Source: a bacterium (Candidatus Blackallbacteria) CG13_big_fil_rev_8_21_14_2_50_49_14 (GTDB lineage Bacteria > Cyanobacteriota > Sericytochromatia > UBA7694). Taken from it: a stretch of DNA of 64,000 bases. Shown in pieces: positions 26,931 to 35,789 of this stretch (its first letter is position 1; the number at the start of each line of letters is the position of its first letter). The DNA lies in contig PFGG01000055.1 of the NCBI GenBank assembly GCA_002783405.1, positions 1 through 64,000 on the forward strand. The letters are read 5' to 3'. A program made the position numbers and the translations under genes. Below the pieces are notes generated by a model. The model ran no database searches and was not told where the DNA came from. It saw nothing but the letters and a program-made list of their open reading frames with translations.

Positions 26931-28214
26931 ATGGAATTGGAATTTATTGAAGCCGGAAAATTTATCCGCCAAAAACGCAAAAGCGCCGGGTTCAAAACCC
27001 AACGAGCCTTGATTCAGGCGCTTTTACAAGAAGATCCTGAAGTCAGTTGCAGTGAACCGTATATCTCCTTGATTGAAAAGGGCGCTAAAACGCCCAGTGT
27101 GCATCTGCTCGATGTCATGGCGCGGGTTTTAAAGATGACCCCCCAGGAAAAAGGCGAACTGCTTTTGACCTATCGCCGTGTGCCCAGTGATTTTGAATTT
27201 ACAGTGCGTGAAAATCTGAAAGAATCCTTGCGCCGCACCACCCTCGATGAACTTCAGGCCCGCTACCGCAAAGACCCCAGCACAGCTCATTTTAACAGTC
27301 TGCTGCGGGCCCTGATTCTCGAAGATCGGCGTGAAGAAGCCCAAGCCCTGCTCAAACAAGCCCCCTCCAGTGGAGATTCTTTTCTCGATCTGCAAATCCG
27401 CACGGCGCATATGGCCGGTTTGGCTGGCAATTTCGATTTTGCCCTGCAAGGTTTTTCCCTGGCCCTGGAAAACTGCCCCGAAGATTATCGCCAAACCCGT
27501 GGCGAACTGCTGATGAATCTGGGCATTATGCATTTCTCCAAAGCGTTGGGGCAACAATACAGCCAGCCCCTGGATTCACTTGAAGCTTTTTTATTGGCCC
27601 ATGACTTTTTACGCCAGAGCCTGGAACAGGTTCCCGATAAGCTCTTTGCCCTGGATGAACTGGCCCGTTGTCTCTACCATTTGGGAGAAGGGTTGCAATT
27701 TATCTCCCAAACCCCCCAGGAACTCAGTAACTCACACCCTCAACTGCAGAGCTTGCTCCAAGCTGCTCTCAGCAAAAACAAGCTTGCCGCCCAGCACCCC
27801 CTGCTTGAAAGCCTGAGTCTCGACTATTTTCGCCAGGCCCGTGATGTCTATGCGCAAATTTTGAGCACGGCTCCTGGCGGCGAACTGCCCGAAAAACCGC
27901 TGAAAGAAGCCGTTTATTTTCACGCCTATAGCCATGGCAAAATGAAACTTTTGTCAGAAGCCAGCGTCCTGATGAACAGTATCACCCTGCTCGACCGCAA
28001 TTGGTTGACCTGCTTTATGCAGGCCGGGCTGGCACAGATGCACTTTGAACAAACAGGCTCAGATGAAGATTTGGAAAGGGCCCTGCACTGGCTGGAAATG
28101 GCCCTGGATTACGATGCAGACTCTGTTCGCTGGTTAATCCGCCAGGAAAAAGATCGCGAATTGAAAAACCTTTGGGAGCACAAGACCAATGAATTGGAAA
28201 AACTTCTCGCCTAA
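26931..28214 (+). CDS. XRE-type HTH regulator with TPR-like C-terminal domain
   Basis: 427 residues. N-terminal Cro/C1-type HTH (about 5-70: FIEAGKFIRQKRKSAGFKTQ, YISLIEKGAKTPSVHLLDVM) followed by a long all-helical part with TPR-like pairs (FNSLLRALILEDRREEAQAL, DLQIRTAHMAGLAGNFDFAL, ELLMNLGIMHFSKAL, ERALHWLEMALDYD). This layout resembles peptide-sensing Rgg/PlcR/ComR regulators in outline, but the same layout occurs in regulators that do not sense peptides. Start ATG at 26931. Its 3' end overlaps the next lipoprotein gene by 26 bases. Confidence 0.82.
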   Translation: MELEFIEAGKFIRQKRKSAGFKTQRALIQALLQEDPEVSCSEPYISLIEKGAKTPSVHLLDVMARVLKMTPQEKGELLLTYRRVPSDFEFTVRENLKESLRRTTLDELQARYRKDPSTAHFNSLLRALILEDRREEAQALLKQAPSSGDSFLDLQIRTAHMAGLAGNFDFALQGFSLALENCPEDYRQTRGELLMNLGIMHFSKALGQQYSQPLDSLEAFLLAHDFLRQSLEQVPDKLFALDELARCLYHLGEGLQFISQTPQELSNSHPQLQSLLQAALSKNKLAAQHPLLESLSLDYFRQARDVYAQILSTAPGGELPEKPLKEAVYFHAYSHGKMKLLSEASVLMNSITLLDRNWLTCFMQAGLAQMHFEQTGSDEDLERALHWLEMALDYDADSVRWLIRQEKDRELKNLWEHKTNELEKLLA

Positions 28215-29052
28215 ACACAGCGGATTGAAAAAACGGACCCTGCTGCTGGGATGCTGCAGTTGGGTGCTTCTGACAGGTTGCCCCCAAACCCCCAATCCGA
28301 TAAATATCTATCCAACTCCTTATTCAACTCCATCGGATCCTATCACCCCCACTCCCTATGGCTATCCAACCCCCGAGAGCACTCCTGAACCGGTGTTGAC
28401 ACCTTCTCCTGAGCCGACCCCCATCCCCCAACCCCAGCGGACGCCTTTTCCACTTACCCAGCTCACGGCCCAGCTCACGGGGGATTACTACCAAATGCAG
28501 TTCGGCCCAGGCTCCAAGGGTCTAGAGACCACGTTTGGACCGGGTTCCAAAGGGCTTGAAAACCTGGTGATCTTTGTCAATTTCCAACAAAACCTAATCA
28601 GAAAAGATCTTCCCAGCTTTAAAACCCAACAATTCAGTGGCCCCCCGCTGATTGAACGTCTGCGCGTAGAACTCGTACGCGATAACCAGCTCTATGCCGC
28701 AGCCACGGTCTTACCAGCCCTGCCCATTGTGACCTTTGGCTCGCGAATTCACCCAGGTCGTTACAGCGTTTTCACCCTGATCGAAAGCAAAAATACATCT
28801 CCAGTCATGCTTTCCTGGAATCAGATTGAGGTCACTGAAACCACAGGCACCAAACTGCGAATTGATGTTTTTGCAGGCGGCCAAAAACCTGAGGACTTGG
28901 ATGTCGCCGTTCTGACGGGTAAACTCTCTGCTTCAGAAGCCAAGCCTGCCCAGGAAACAACACCGATTCCAGAAACGACCCCCAGCCCTGGGGCAAGCCC
29001 TACCCCCAGCCCTACCCCCAGCCCTGTTCCCAGCGCATCCCCCACGCCCTAG
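28189..29052 (+). CDS. Lipoprotein with Pro/Thr linkers at both ends
   Basis: 287 residues; the start lies inside the end of the regulator gene, with gggag about 10 bases before it. A long basic N-region, a hydrophobic core and the lipobox LTGC (about 28-31) give a lipoprotein signal. Pro/Thr/Tyr-rich linker (35-85), then a domain of about 150 residues of mainly beta character (ENLVIFVNFQQNLIRKDLPS, LRVELVRDNQLYAAATVLP, GRYSVFTLIES) and a second Pro/Thr/Ser tail. A near-duplicate FGPGSKGLE occurs twice in succession (about residues 105 and 118). Function unknown; coupling to the regulator suggests it is its target or signal partner. Confidence 0.72.
   Translation: MNWKNFSPKHSGLKKRTLLLGCCSWVLLTGCPQTPNPINIYPTPYSTPSDPITPTPYGYPTPESTPEPVLTPSPEPTPIPQPQRTPFPLTQLTAQLTGDYYQMQFGPGSKGLETTFGPGSKGLENLVIFVNFQQNLIRKDLPSFKTQQFSGPPLIERLRVELVRDNQLYAAATVLPALPIVTFGSRIHPGRYSVFTLIESKNTSPVMLSWNQIEVTETTGTKLRIDVFAGGQKPEDLDVAVLTGKLSASEAKPAQETTPIPETTPSPGASPTPSPTPSPVPSASPTP
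28996..29045 (+). repeat. 12-bp tandem repeat encoding Pro-Ser-Pro-Thr tail
   Basis: Units of agccctaccccc are repeated in the last codons of the lipoprotein gene. Confidence 0.75.
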
Positions 29053-29071
29053 CGACACTCCTGAGCCCGGC

Positions 29072-29101
29072 CCCCCCTCTGAATCAAAAACCAGAGGGGG
29101 G
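29072..29101. terminator. Hairpin between convergent genes
   Basis: A perfect 10-bp stem, cccccctctg/cagagggggg, with a 10-base A-rich loop lies between the lipoprotein stop and the convergent TPR gene, and includes the latter's stop codon. GC-rich stem, no clear T-run; probably a bidirectional transcription barrier. Confidence 0.5.
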
Positions 29102-31132
29102 CAAGCTGATGTGCAAGGCCTGAATCACAGCCTGTATCACGCTTTCCCATTGGCCTTTTTCGATCTGACGAAAAAGCCTCAAACTGGGATACCAAGGTGC
29201 ATTCTCAACCTGTAAACCCCAACGCCAATCGGGGGCAAAAGGCAAAAGGATCCAAGCTGGCATACCCAAGCCCCCCGCCAAATGGGCCACAGCCGTATCC
29301 ACACTGATCAATAAATCCAGATGCGCCAGAACCCGTGCCGTTACTTTAAAATCTGTGAGCCAGGGAGCACAATCCCTGACACGGTTGGCCAGGGGGCTTT
29401 GCTGCCATTGCTGCTGAGCAACCCCCAATTGCAGCGAAAAGAAAAAAATCTGTGGGAAAGCCTCTATCAAGGGTTCAAAAGCCTGAAAAGCAAGCGAACG
29501 CTTGGCTTGGGTATCGTGGCCCTCCCCACTTGACCACACCAGCCCCACCCTGGGGTGAGGAACCTGCAAACGAAGCTGCAGTTCAGAAGGCAAAGGCTCT
29601 GGAGGGATCTTCAAATAGGGCTGAAGCGGCAAATCCTCAAGACGGGTATCGAGATGCAGAGGCAGGCTCAGAAGGCGCAGGCAAACATCCGGCATGGCGG
29701 TCTGGGGCCCGGCAATTTCGGCAACGCCTTCAATACCCGCCAAAATACCCGCCAAAGGAGGATCACAGGCCAAGCTGATATAGGGTTTGCCCTGGGCCTT
29801 CCAAAAGGAGGGAATCAAACTCGCAAATTGCAAATTATCCCCCAAGCCCTGTTCACAGAGAATCCGCAGATGCAGGCCCTGCAAATATTGGCCCTGCCAG
29901 AGTGGAGCGGGCAAAGTTCCGGGAAGCAAAGGGTGACGCCATTCATACTCTTGCCAGCCTTCAGCATATTTGCCCTGTAAAAGCAGCATTCTCGCCAAAA
30001 ACAGGTGGGGTCGGGGATCGGTGGGATCCAAACGCAAAGCGGTTTGCAAATAGTTTTGGCTGGCTTCAAAGAGATTGTCTTCAGCTGCCAGCATGCCCAG
30101 GGCCAAATAAGCACGAGCATAATCCGGGCTGAATTCAAGACATTTCAAGAAAGCAGCTTGAGCTTTGGCTGCATTTTCAGCCTTGATCCAGGCATTGCCA
30201 ATATGCAGCCAAAGCCGGGGATTCATTCCGGCACTCGGCAGCAAGGCCGCCAACAACTCAAGCGCTAGCAGAGGACGGCCCTGATACACAGGCAAATAGG
30301 CGCGCGTAATTTGCCAATCAACCCCATCGGGGGTCTGCGCTAAAACACGCTCTAAAATCTGCTCTGCCTCTGCATAGGATTTTTGTGCAATTAAAAGCTG
30401 AACCCACTCATGTAAGATTTCAAGCGGAAGCCCCGGTTTCTGAAGCAGGGGCTCAAAGACCCGGCGGGCTTGCTCCCAGTCGCGTATCTGACGATAATAT
30501 TCTCCCAATGCAGAGGCCGATGCCACCACCCCAGCGTGCAGACTGCGAAACCACCAGCCCTCGGCTTCGGCCCAACGCCCCAGGGCCGCACAGGTTTTCC
30601 CCAACCAATAGCCCGCCTCAGGGCCAGCTTTGAGATCCACAGCACGTGAGAGCACCTGAAGCGCAGTTTCCAATTGATGGTTCAAAAACAGGGCCTTGCC
30701 ACAGTCCAGCCAGGCCTCAGAACGCAGGGGTTCCAGGCGAATCACCTGTTGATACAAGGGAATGGCCTCGGCATGGCGCTTCAGCGCTGAAAAAGCATGG
30801 GCGCAATTGCTTAAAAAGCGGGGATTCTCAGGTTCTAATCGCTGGGCCTGAAGAAAAAGCGCCAAAGCCTGTTCGGTCTGATGCATGCCCGCCTTTACAA
30901 TGCCCAGGCTATTGAGGAACTCAGCACGTTCAGGCTCTACAGCCTGGGCTTTTGCCAGCAAGGGCAGGGCTGATTCAGGCTTGCCCCGCTCAAACAGGAT
31001 CAAGCCTGCCAAATGCCAGAAATCAGCAGCGTGTTCAGATTTGGAAAGCATTTCAGGCAGAAGAGCTTCTGCGGCTTGAAGTTCCTGCTTTTGATACAGG
31101 CCCAGGAGCTGCTGAAAATCAGGATCAGTCAT
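29084..31132 (-). CDS. TPR protein with glycosyltransferase-like C-terminal domain
   Basis: 682 residues. The ATG at 31132 follows a gggagagg ribosome site; the frame extends to a TTG at 31156. About ten TPR units fill residues 1-390 (AEFLNSLGIVKAGMHQTEQA, ARAYLALGMLAAEDNLFEAS). The C-terminal 290 residues resemble the GT-B glycosyltransferase domain (GT9/GT41-like) often fused to TPRs: VGLVWSSGEGHDTQAKRSLA, then LISVDTAVAHLAGGLGMPAW, LLPFAPDWRWG and APWYPSLRLFRQ. Likely a cytoplasmic sugar transferase acting on protein or surface glycan; the acceptor is unknown. Confidence 0.85.
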   Translation of the reverse strand: MTDPDFQQLLGLYQKQELQAAEALLPEMLSKSEHAADFWHLAGLILFERGKPESALPLLAKAQAVEPERAEFLNSLGIVKAGMHQTEQALALFLQAQRLEPENPRFLSNCAHAFSALKRHAEAIPLYQQVIRLEPLRSEAWLDCGKALFLNHQLETALQVLSRAVDLKAGPEAGYWLGKTCAALGRWAEAEGWWFRSLHAGVVASASALGEYYRQIRDWEQARRVFEPLLQKPGLPLEILHEWVQLLIAQKSYAEAEQILERVLAQTPDGVDWQITRAYLPVYQGRPLLALELLAALLPSAGMNPRLWLHIGNAWIKAENAAKAQAAFLKCLEFSPDYARAYLALGMLAAEDNLFEASQNYLQTALRLDPTDPRPHLFLARMLLLQGKYAEGWQEYEWRHPLLPGTLPAPLWQGQYLQGLHLRILCEQGLGDNLQFASLIPSFWKAQGKPYISLACDPPLAGILAGIEGVAEIAGPQTAMPDVCLRLLSLPLHLDTRLEDLPLQPYLKIPPEPLPSELQLRLQVPHPRVGLVWSSGEGHDTQAKRSLAFQAFEPLIEAFPQIFFFSLQLGVAQQQWQQSPLANRVRDCAPWLTDFKVTARVLAHLDLLISVDTAVAHLAGGLGMPAWILLPFAPDWRWGLQVENAPWYPSLRLFRQIEKGQWESVIQAVIQALHISLPPSGF

Positions 31133-31177
31133 GGCAAGCTTCCAGGCCTCTCCCAACCCTTGAAACAGCGCGTGCCA

Positions 31178-32452
31178 TCAAGCCAACGCAGATTCCATTT
31201 CTTGGTTGGAAACAGGTTCTTCAGCTGGTTTTTCCAGCTCTGAACCATATTTGCGGTAGAGGTTGAGGGTCACAAACAGAGAGGCGGTCAGCAAAACGGC
31301 TCCCAGAATGAACGAAATACCATCGATACGAGCCGGGGCTTTGGCATCGGTAAAATAGCCAAACAAGGAAGTCGCCACCAAGGGCCCAATAATCCGGGTC
31401 AAGGTTCCCAAGCTGGCCAAAGCACCTTGCAAAGCCCCCTGTTCACTGGGGCTGACCTGCCGGGAAACCACGCCTTGAGCAGCAGGCCCTGCGATTCCCA
31501 ATAAACTGTTAAAGACAATAATCACGTAAATCGTCCAGCCAAAAGGGGCCCAGGCAAAGAGCAGAAAGGTCAGAATCCCAACCCCAGTGCCAATCACAAT
31601 CGCCTTGCGTTCCCCCCACTTGGGAATCAAACGTCGGATGAGCCCGCCCTGAACCAAAGCGGCACAGACCCCAACGGCAGCCAAAGACAAACCATTTTGC
31701 ATCGGTGTCCAGGCAAAACGGTATTTGGTAAACAATACCCAGGTACTTTCAATGCTGCGCTGAGCCAAATTGGCCAAAAGATAAATCAAGGAAAGGTTCA
31801 ATAAAACAGGTGTACGGGTTAAAAGTTTAAAAGCGCCCAAGGGATTGGCTTTTTTCCATTCAAAAACAGAGCGGTGCTCCGGCACAAGCGACTCGGGCAG
31901 AATCAAAAGGCCGTAGAGAAAATTCAACAGGGTCAAACCAGCTGCCACCAAGAAAGGAAGAGAGAGCGAGGTTTGCCCCAAAAGGCCGCCCATGGCAGGC
32001 CCCAGAATAAAGCCCAGCCCAAAGGCTGCGCCCAGAAGCCCAAAGCTTTGTGCCCGTTTTTCGGGAGGGGTGACATCTGCCAGATAGGCGGTGCCCACGG
32101 TAATATTCGCACCGGTAATGCCTGAAACCATACGGGCTGCCAAAAGCCAGATATAATTGGGGGCAAAGGCCATAACCAGATAATCAACCGCCGAGCCCAA
32201 GCTTGAAATCAAGAGCACGGGGCGACGGCCAAAGCGATCGGACAAAGCCCCTAAAAAAGGCGCAAAGAAAAACTGCATCAACGAATAAGAAACCAGCAGA
32301 ATGCCATAATAACGCGCGCCTTCTGAAATACTATTGCCAAAGAAATGGGTTACCAATTCAGGCAAAAGAGGAACAATCAGCCCAATTCCCAGAATATCCA
32401 GAAAGAGGGTAATAAAGATAAACAGAACGCCGGCTTTGCGCGTATTTTTCAT
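31178..32452 (-). CDS. MFS exporter of the TetA-like (DHA1) group
   Basis: 424 residues with about 12 membrane segments. [18 protein letters not shown], the motif A loop [14 protein letters not shown] and motif C-like [13 protein letters not shown] are typical of tetracycline-type drug:H+ antiporters. Chromosomal setting and no linked TetR regulator argue against a dedicated resistance gene; substrate unknown. The C-terminal tail is charged ([17 protein letters not shown]). Confidence 0.88.
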   Translation of the reverse strand: MKNTRKAGVLFIFITLFLDILGIGLIVPLLPELVTHFFGNSISEGARYYGILLVSYSLMQFFFAPFLGALSDRFGRRPVLLISSLGSAVDYLVMAFAPNYIWLLAARMVSGITGANITVGTAYLADVTPPEKRAQSFGLLGAAFGLGFILGPAMGGLLGQTSLSLPFLVAAGLTLLNFLYGLLILPESLVPEHRSVFEWKKANPLGAFKLLTRTPVLLNLSLIYLLANLAQRSIESTWVLFTKYRFAWTPMQNGLSLAAVGVCAALVQGGLIRRLIPKWGERKAIVIGTGVGILTFLLFAWAPFGWTIYVIIVFNSLLGIAGPAAQGVVSRQVSPSEQGALQGALASLGTLTRIIGPLVATSLFGYFTDAKAPARIDGISFILGAVLLTASLFVTLNLYRKYGSELEKPAEEPVSNQEMESALA

Positions 32453-32562
32453 AGAACGGGCTCACTTCACGGTCAACATTTCAATTACAGCAGAAGTTTA
32501 ACACGGACTTAGCTTGTGTTTAAATACATTCCAAAACCACTGTCCCCAGAAAAGCCGCTGTG

Positions 32563-33084
32563 CTATTTTAACCAGGTCAGGTTTTTGAGAACTTCTACAA
32601 ATTGTTTCTCGGGCATGGCTGCACCTTCAAAATTGCTGAGCAGATGAAAGTGAAGCTCTTTTTTCTTGCCAAAAGGAGCACTCAGGTAAAAGGGTTCGCG
32701 AAGCCCCAATACAGGGGTCGGATCATAGTGAAAATACTGTAGTTTGCCAAACTGCCGGGTATCCATGCGAACAGGCAGTTTCGACTGCAAGACCTTCAAG
32801 GGCGTGGGCTGGGCTAATATCGAAAAGCCATAGTTCATGCCCCCGCAAAAACAACGGTAATCCAAACGGTAGCGAGCGGCTTTCCCTTTTTGGGGAGCGT
32901 GTAGATCCAGCACTTTAAAGTGAAACCCCCGGGGTAAAAAACCAGGTACAACCACAGGCTGTTTCAGACTTTTCAGCAAGGCAATCTCTGCAGGTGGCAA
33001 TTGATCCGGGCGCGGTGCAGCCAAGGCCACAGGGGTCGCCAGCAGAAAAACCAAAAGCAGAAGCCCCCCCCGCAGTATCCCCAT
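32563..33084 (-). CDS. Hypothetical exported protein
   Basis: 173 residues from the ATG at 33084, which gives a signal peptide (MGILRGGLLLLVFLLATPVA) ending at LAAP; the longer frame to 33159 lies in the upstream gene. The mature part has a CFCG motif (about residue 83) and a mixed alpha/beta look, with the C-terminal EKQFVEVLKNLTWLK. I do not recognise the family. It is the third gene of an operon with an aminotransferase and another exported protein. Confidence 0.68.
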   Translation of the reverse strand: MGILRGGLLLLVFLLATPVALAAPRPDQLPPAEIALLKSLKQPVVVPGFLPRGFHFKVLDLHAPQKGKAARYRLDYRCFCGGMNYGFSILAQPTPLKVLQSKLPVRMDTRQFGKLQYFHYDPTPVLGLREPFYLSAPFGKKKELHFHLLSNFEGAAMPEKQFVEVLKNLTWLK

Positions 33085-33088
33085 ACGG

Positions 33089-33964
33089 CTAATAGCTGTC
33101 CAGATGGGCTTCAACATATTGCCAATAGGCATCATCCACAGCACGGTTGATTTCACCATAGCCCTCGTGAATCACCTGACCATTGACTTTCCAAACCGGC
33201 ATAGCCCCTTTTAAGGTGCTGGAAACAAAGGCTTCATCCGCACTGAGAACCTCTTCAAGACCAAAACGCTTTTCATGCACGGTCAGGCCCAATTCGCGGG
33301 CAACCTGAATCAGATAGCGGCGGGTAATACCATCGAGAATGCCTACATCCAAGGGGGCTGTCCAGATTTCACCCTGGCGCACAATAAAGAAATTGGAAGT
33401 CGTCAACTCCGTGATATGGCCTTCCAGATCGAGAATCAGAGCATCATCTGCCCCCTGATCTTTGGCTTCTTTCAAACAGAGAATATTGTTGAGATAATTG
33501 CCAGTTTTAAAAGCCGGATTTAAACTGCGCGGACTGTTGCGCCGGGTTTCGGGTACAGCCAGGCTAAAACCCTGAGCGCGGAAACGGGGATTCATGGGCA
33601 AGGAGGGCTTAAAAATTGTGACACAGAAGGGCTCTGTCTCCACTGTATCGATGTCGATATTGAAATCACCACTGCCCCGAGAGACCACGATACGGACATA
33701 GGCTTCCTGCCCTGGCATTTGGTTCAGACCTGTGCGAATCTCATTTTCAAACCAGGCATCCTCCCAGGGCAAATCAAAATAAATCCCAGCAGCTGTCGCC
33801 CGCAAACGCTGAAGATGATCACGGGTAAAATAAGGCTTGCCCTGATAGGTTGAGACCACCTCGTAGAGCGAGTCGCCAAACAGAAAACTGCGGTCATTGA
33901 CAGGAACCAGAGCTTGGTTCAAAGGCAGGGTTTGACCCTTGATCACGGCAAAGGGGGCTTGCAT
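33089..33964 (-). CDS. Class IV PLP aminotransferase (branched-chain/D-amino-acid type)
   Basis: 291 residues. The ATG at 33964 has an aaggag site; the 59 extra upstream codons in the open frame belong to the previous gene's region. Fold type IV features: PVNDRSFLFGDSLYEVVSTY, the PLP lysine in NPAFKTGNYLNNIL, and the phosphate-binding ITELTTSNFFIV and GILDGITRRYLIQVA. It could be a branched-chain aminotransferase, D-alanine aminotransferase or aminodeoxychorismate lyase; sequence alone does not decide. It lies between two genes for exported proteins, which gives no hint. Confidence 0.85.
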   Translation of the reverse strand: MQAPFAVIKGQTLPLNQALVPVNDRSFLFGDSLYEVVSTYQGKPYFTRDHLQRLRATAAGIYFDLPWEDAWFENEIRTGLNQMPGQEAYVRIVVSRGSGDFNIDIDTVETEPFCVTIFKPSLPMNPRFRAQGFSLAVPETRRNSPRSLNPAFKTGNYLNNILCLKEAKDQGADDALILDLEGHITELTTSNFFIVRQGEIWTAPLDVGILDGITRRYLIQVARELGLTVHEKRFGLEEVLSADEAFVSSTLKGAMPVWKVNGQVIHEGYGEINRAVDDAYWQYVEAHLDSY

Positions 33965-33977
33965 AGGCAGAAACTCC

Positions 33978-34481
33978 TTAGGGTTGGGCTGAGGGAGAAG
34001 CCGAGGGAGAAGTGGTGGGCATAAAGGTTTCAGTAAAACCAAATTTCCATTCACCGCTTTCATTGCGCACCACCAGGCTGATCTTGGCGGGCAGGGTTTT
34101 AATCCGAGCTTCGGTCCCTGAAATCGTTTTTTCCAGTTCAAATTTTTGCTTTAGCCAATCGTTAAAACCGATATGGTGCCGGAAAGAAGCCCAAAAACCC
34201 AATTGCAATGTTTTATCATTGCTGTCAAAGAGCTGACGCACCAGCACAGGGGTGAGTTTGGGATTTTTTTCAGTCGCAATAATTTTTTCAATAATTTCTT
34301 GCTGGCTCTGAAGGGTCAGACTTTGCCAGGCTTCAGCAAAATCCATCGCTTCAAGTGCTTTGAAAAAACGAACAGGCGCTTCAGCAGGCGTTAAAGCCGG
34401 TTTGGCCATAACAGACGGAGCCAGCAAACAGAAGATCGCCAGCAGAAGACTGAAGACTCGAAGATTAAAAGCACGTTTCAT
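33978..34481 (-). CDS. Hypothetical exported protein
   Basis: 167 residues. Signal peptide to about residue 26 (FSLLLAIFCLLAPSVMA, cleavage after VMA). The mature part resembles small NTF2-like/DUF4878-type domains in outline (FFKALEAMDFAEAWQSL, then a strand-rich KISLVVRNESGEWKFGF) and ends in a Ser/Pro tail (TTSPSASPSAQP). First gene of a three-gene operon, 13 bases before the aminotransferase gene. Confidence 0.68.
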   Translation of the reverse strand: MKRAFNLRVFSLLLAIFCLLAPSVMAKPALTPAEAPVRFFKALEAMDFAEAWQSLTLQSQQEIIEKIIATEKNPKLTPVLVRQLFDSNDKTLQLGFWASFRHHIGFNDWLKQKFELEKTISGTEARIKTLPAKISLVVRNESGEWKFGFTETFMPTTSPSASPSAQP

Positions 34482-34603
34482 GGCCTCTATCTTAACACAG
34501 GAAGCTTTCAGCAGGCATTGTGGAAAGGCGTTTATGATGCTTAATTTGTCGAACGCTTCATTTCAATACCTAAAACCCTGGCTGAAACTTTGGCCCTTGC
34601 TGC

Positions 34604-34960
34604 TCAGCTACGGGCAAACTTTAAAAAATGCTCAGCCGCCACGCCATGATACAGATGCAAGGCCGGATCCCCGGTCTGCAAATTGGGTAGCAGGGGCTGC
34701 AAGCTCTCAAGCAAGCAGGCGGCATCGGCCAAACTCAACTCAGGTAAAGCCGGAAAAGCCGCATGCAATTTTTGGCGTAAATCATCAGGCAAGCAATCCA
34801 ATTGGGAGATCAGCGCCGCCCATTTCTGAGCATCGCTCTGCTGCAGCGCCTCTTGGTGAAAATCGCGACGCTCTCGGGCCGAAGCCCAAAAATACGCATC
34901 CACACCCGCAGTTCCTTGCACGGGTTCATCATCAAAATCCAGCAATTCAAACTCACTCAT
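34604..34960 (-). CDS. Hypothetical acidic helical protein
   Basis: 118 residues from the ATG at 34960 (tgaggctgaaa upstream as ribosome site; an ATG four codons earlier has none). An acidic N-terminus (MSEFELLDFDDEPVQ) is followed by helices rich in Leu/Ala. No membrane segment. Family not recognised. The 122-base gap to the upstream operon holds no feature I can name. Confidence 0.6.
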   Translation of the reverse strand: MSEFELLDFDDEPVQGTAGVDAYFWASARERRDFHQEALQQSDAQKWAALISQLDCLPDDLRQKLHAAFPALPELSLADAACLLESLQPLLPNLQTGDPALHLYHGVAAEHFLKFARS

Positions 34961-35153
34961 TTTCAGCCTCATCAGGAATTCTCTATCTGCTTTCAGTTTA
35001 AGGCATTTGCCCCTTCTGCCGCCACAACGTATCGCATTTCAACAGCGAAGATAAAAACTTGAGTGGATAATATGAGTTTTCAGAATGCGCCTTCACCTAG
35101 AAACAGAATGCTATTGTTTAAAACAATAAACACAGGAATTACAAAAATATTCA

Positions 35154-35627
35154 ATGCAGAAAAACAAATCCATATCCATTCTCAGCATTCTGCTGACCCT
35201 TTTACTTTCTATCACCCTCTCTGTTCCAGCATTTGCCTGCGAAACAGTTGAGTGCATCAAAATAAAAAAAGATCCTGCTGTTGCCATGGGGCTCAATTTG
35301 ATTCCTTTTGGCGTAGGCTCCTATCATCAAGGCGATGTATTTGCAGGTGCTGCCATCACCACAATTGATAGCATCAGCATAATTATTGCCATCGCCCCTT
35401 TTACTTATTTACCCATACTACAAGAGAACGGTGGATTGGGTGTCCTGGCAACTTCAAGTTGGGCTCTAATTGGATTTCTCTTAGGGCGCATTGTCGGCTT
35501 TACCGCCCCTTGGCTACATTATCATTATTATGAAAAACAAATCATAAACTCTAAAACAGACCCCCACAATTCAGACCCAAACAGCGTTCTAAGTCCAACC
35601 CTACTCAACTACCAGTTTTCATTTTGA
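35154..35627 (+). CDS. Small membrane protein with signal peptide
   Basis: 157 residues. Signal peptide (about 1-29, ending PAFA), then CETVEC, and two or three hydrophobic segments (ITTIDSISIIIAIAPFTYL, GVLATSSWALIGFLLGRIVG). The segment MGLNLIPFGVGSYHQGD resembles the start of bacterial P13-like small membrane proteins, a weak likeness. AT-richer than its neighbours. Monocistronic, with a strong hairpin after it. Confidence 0.65.
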   Translation: MQKNKSISILSILLTLLLSITLSVPAFACETVECIKIKKDPAVAMGLNLIPFGVGSYHQGDVFAGAAITTIDSISIIIAIAPFTYLPILQENGGLGVLATSSWALIGFLLGRIVGFTAPWLHYHYYEKQIINSKTDPHNSDPNSVLSPTLLNYQFSF

Positions 35628-35653
35628 TTCATTCTCAGCTTTGACTTAAAATC

Positions 35654-35687
35654 TATGAAAACAGACCCATCTGGGTCTGTTTTCATA
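35654..35687. terminator. 34-bp near-perfect palindrome before glpD
   Basis: The 16-bp arms tatgaaaacagaccca and tgggtctgttttcata match perfectly, with a 2-base centre. It lies 27 bases after the membrane-protein stop and about 100 bases before glpD. The A-rich 5' side and T-rich 3' side fit a bidirectional terminator, but the perfect symmetry would also suit an operator. Confidence 0.55.
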
Positions 35688-35789
35688 AGGGAGAATTATT
35701 TTGAAGCTGAACTTCCTGATACAATGGTTTTAACGCGGCGCGTCTTTCTCCCCCATTGACCACCCCTCTGCGCGCCCAAGGAGTTTTTC

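Noticed and set aside
26800-27012. 70-codon + strand frame before the HTH-TPR gene
   Set aside because: It runs through the leader hairpin and overlaps the regulator in another frame; the hydrophobic stretch is explained by T-rich DNA.
31178-32452. Tetracycline-resistance gene
   Set aside because: The protein is of the TetA-like MFS group, but many chromosomal exporters share the motifs; no tetR neighbour or mobile context supports a resistance gene.
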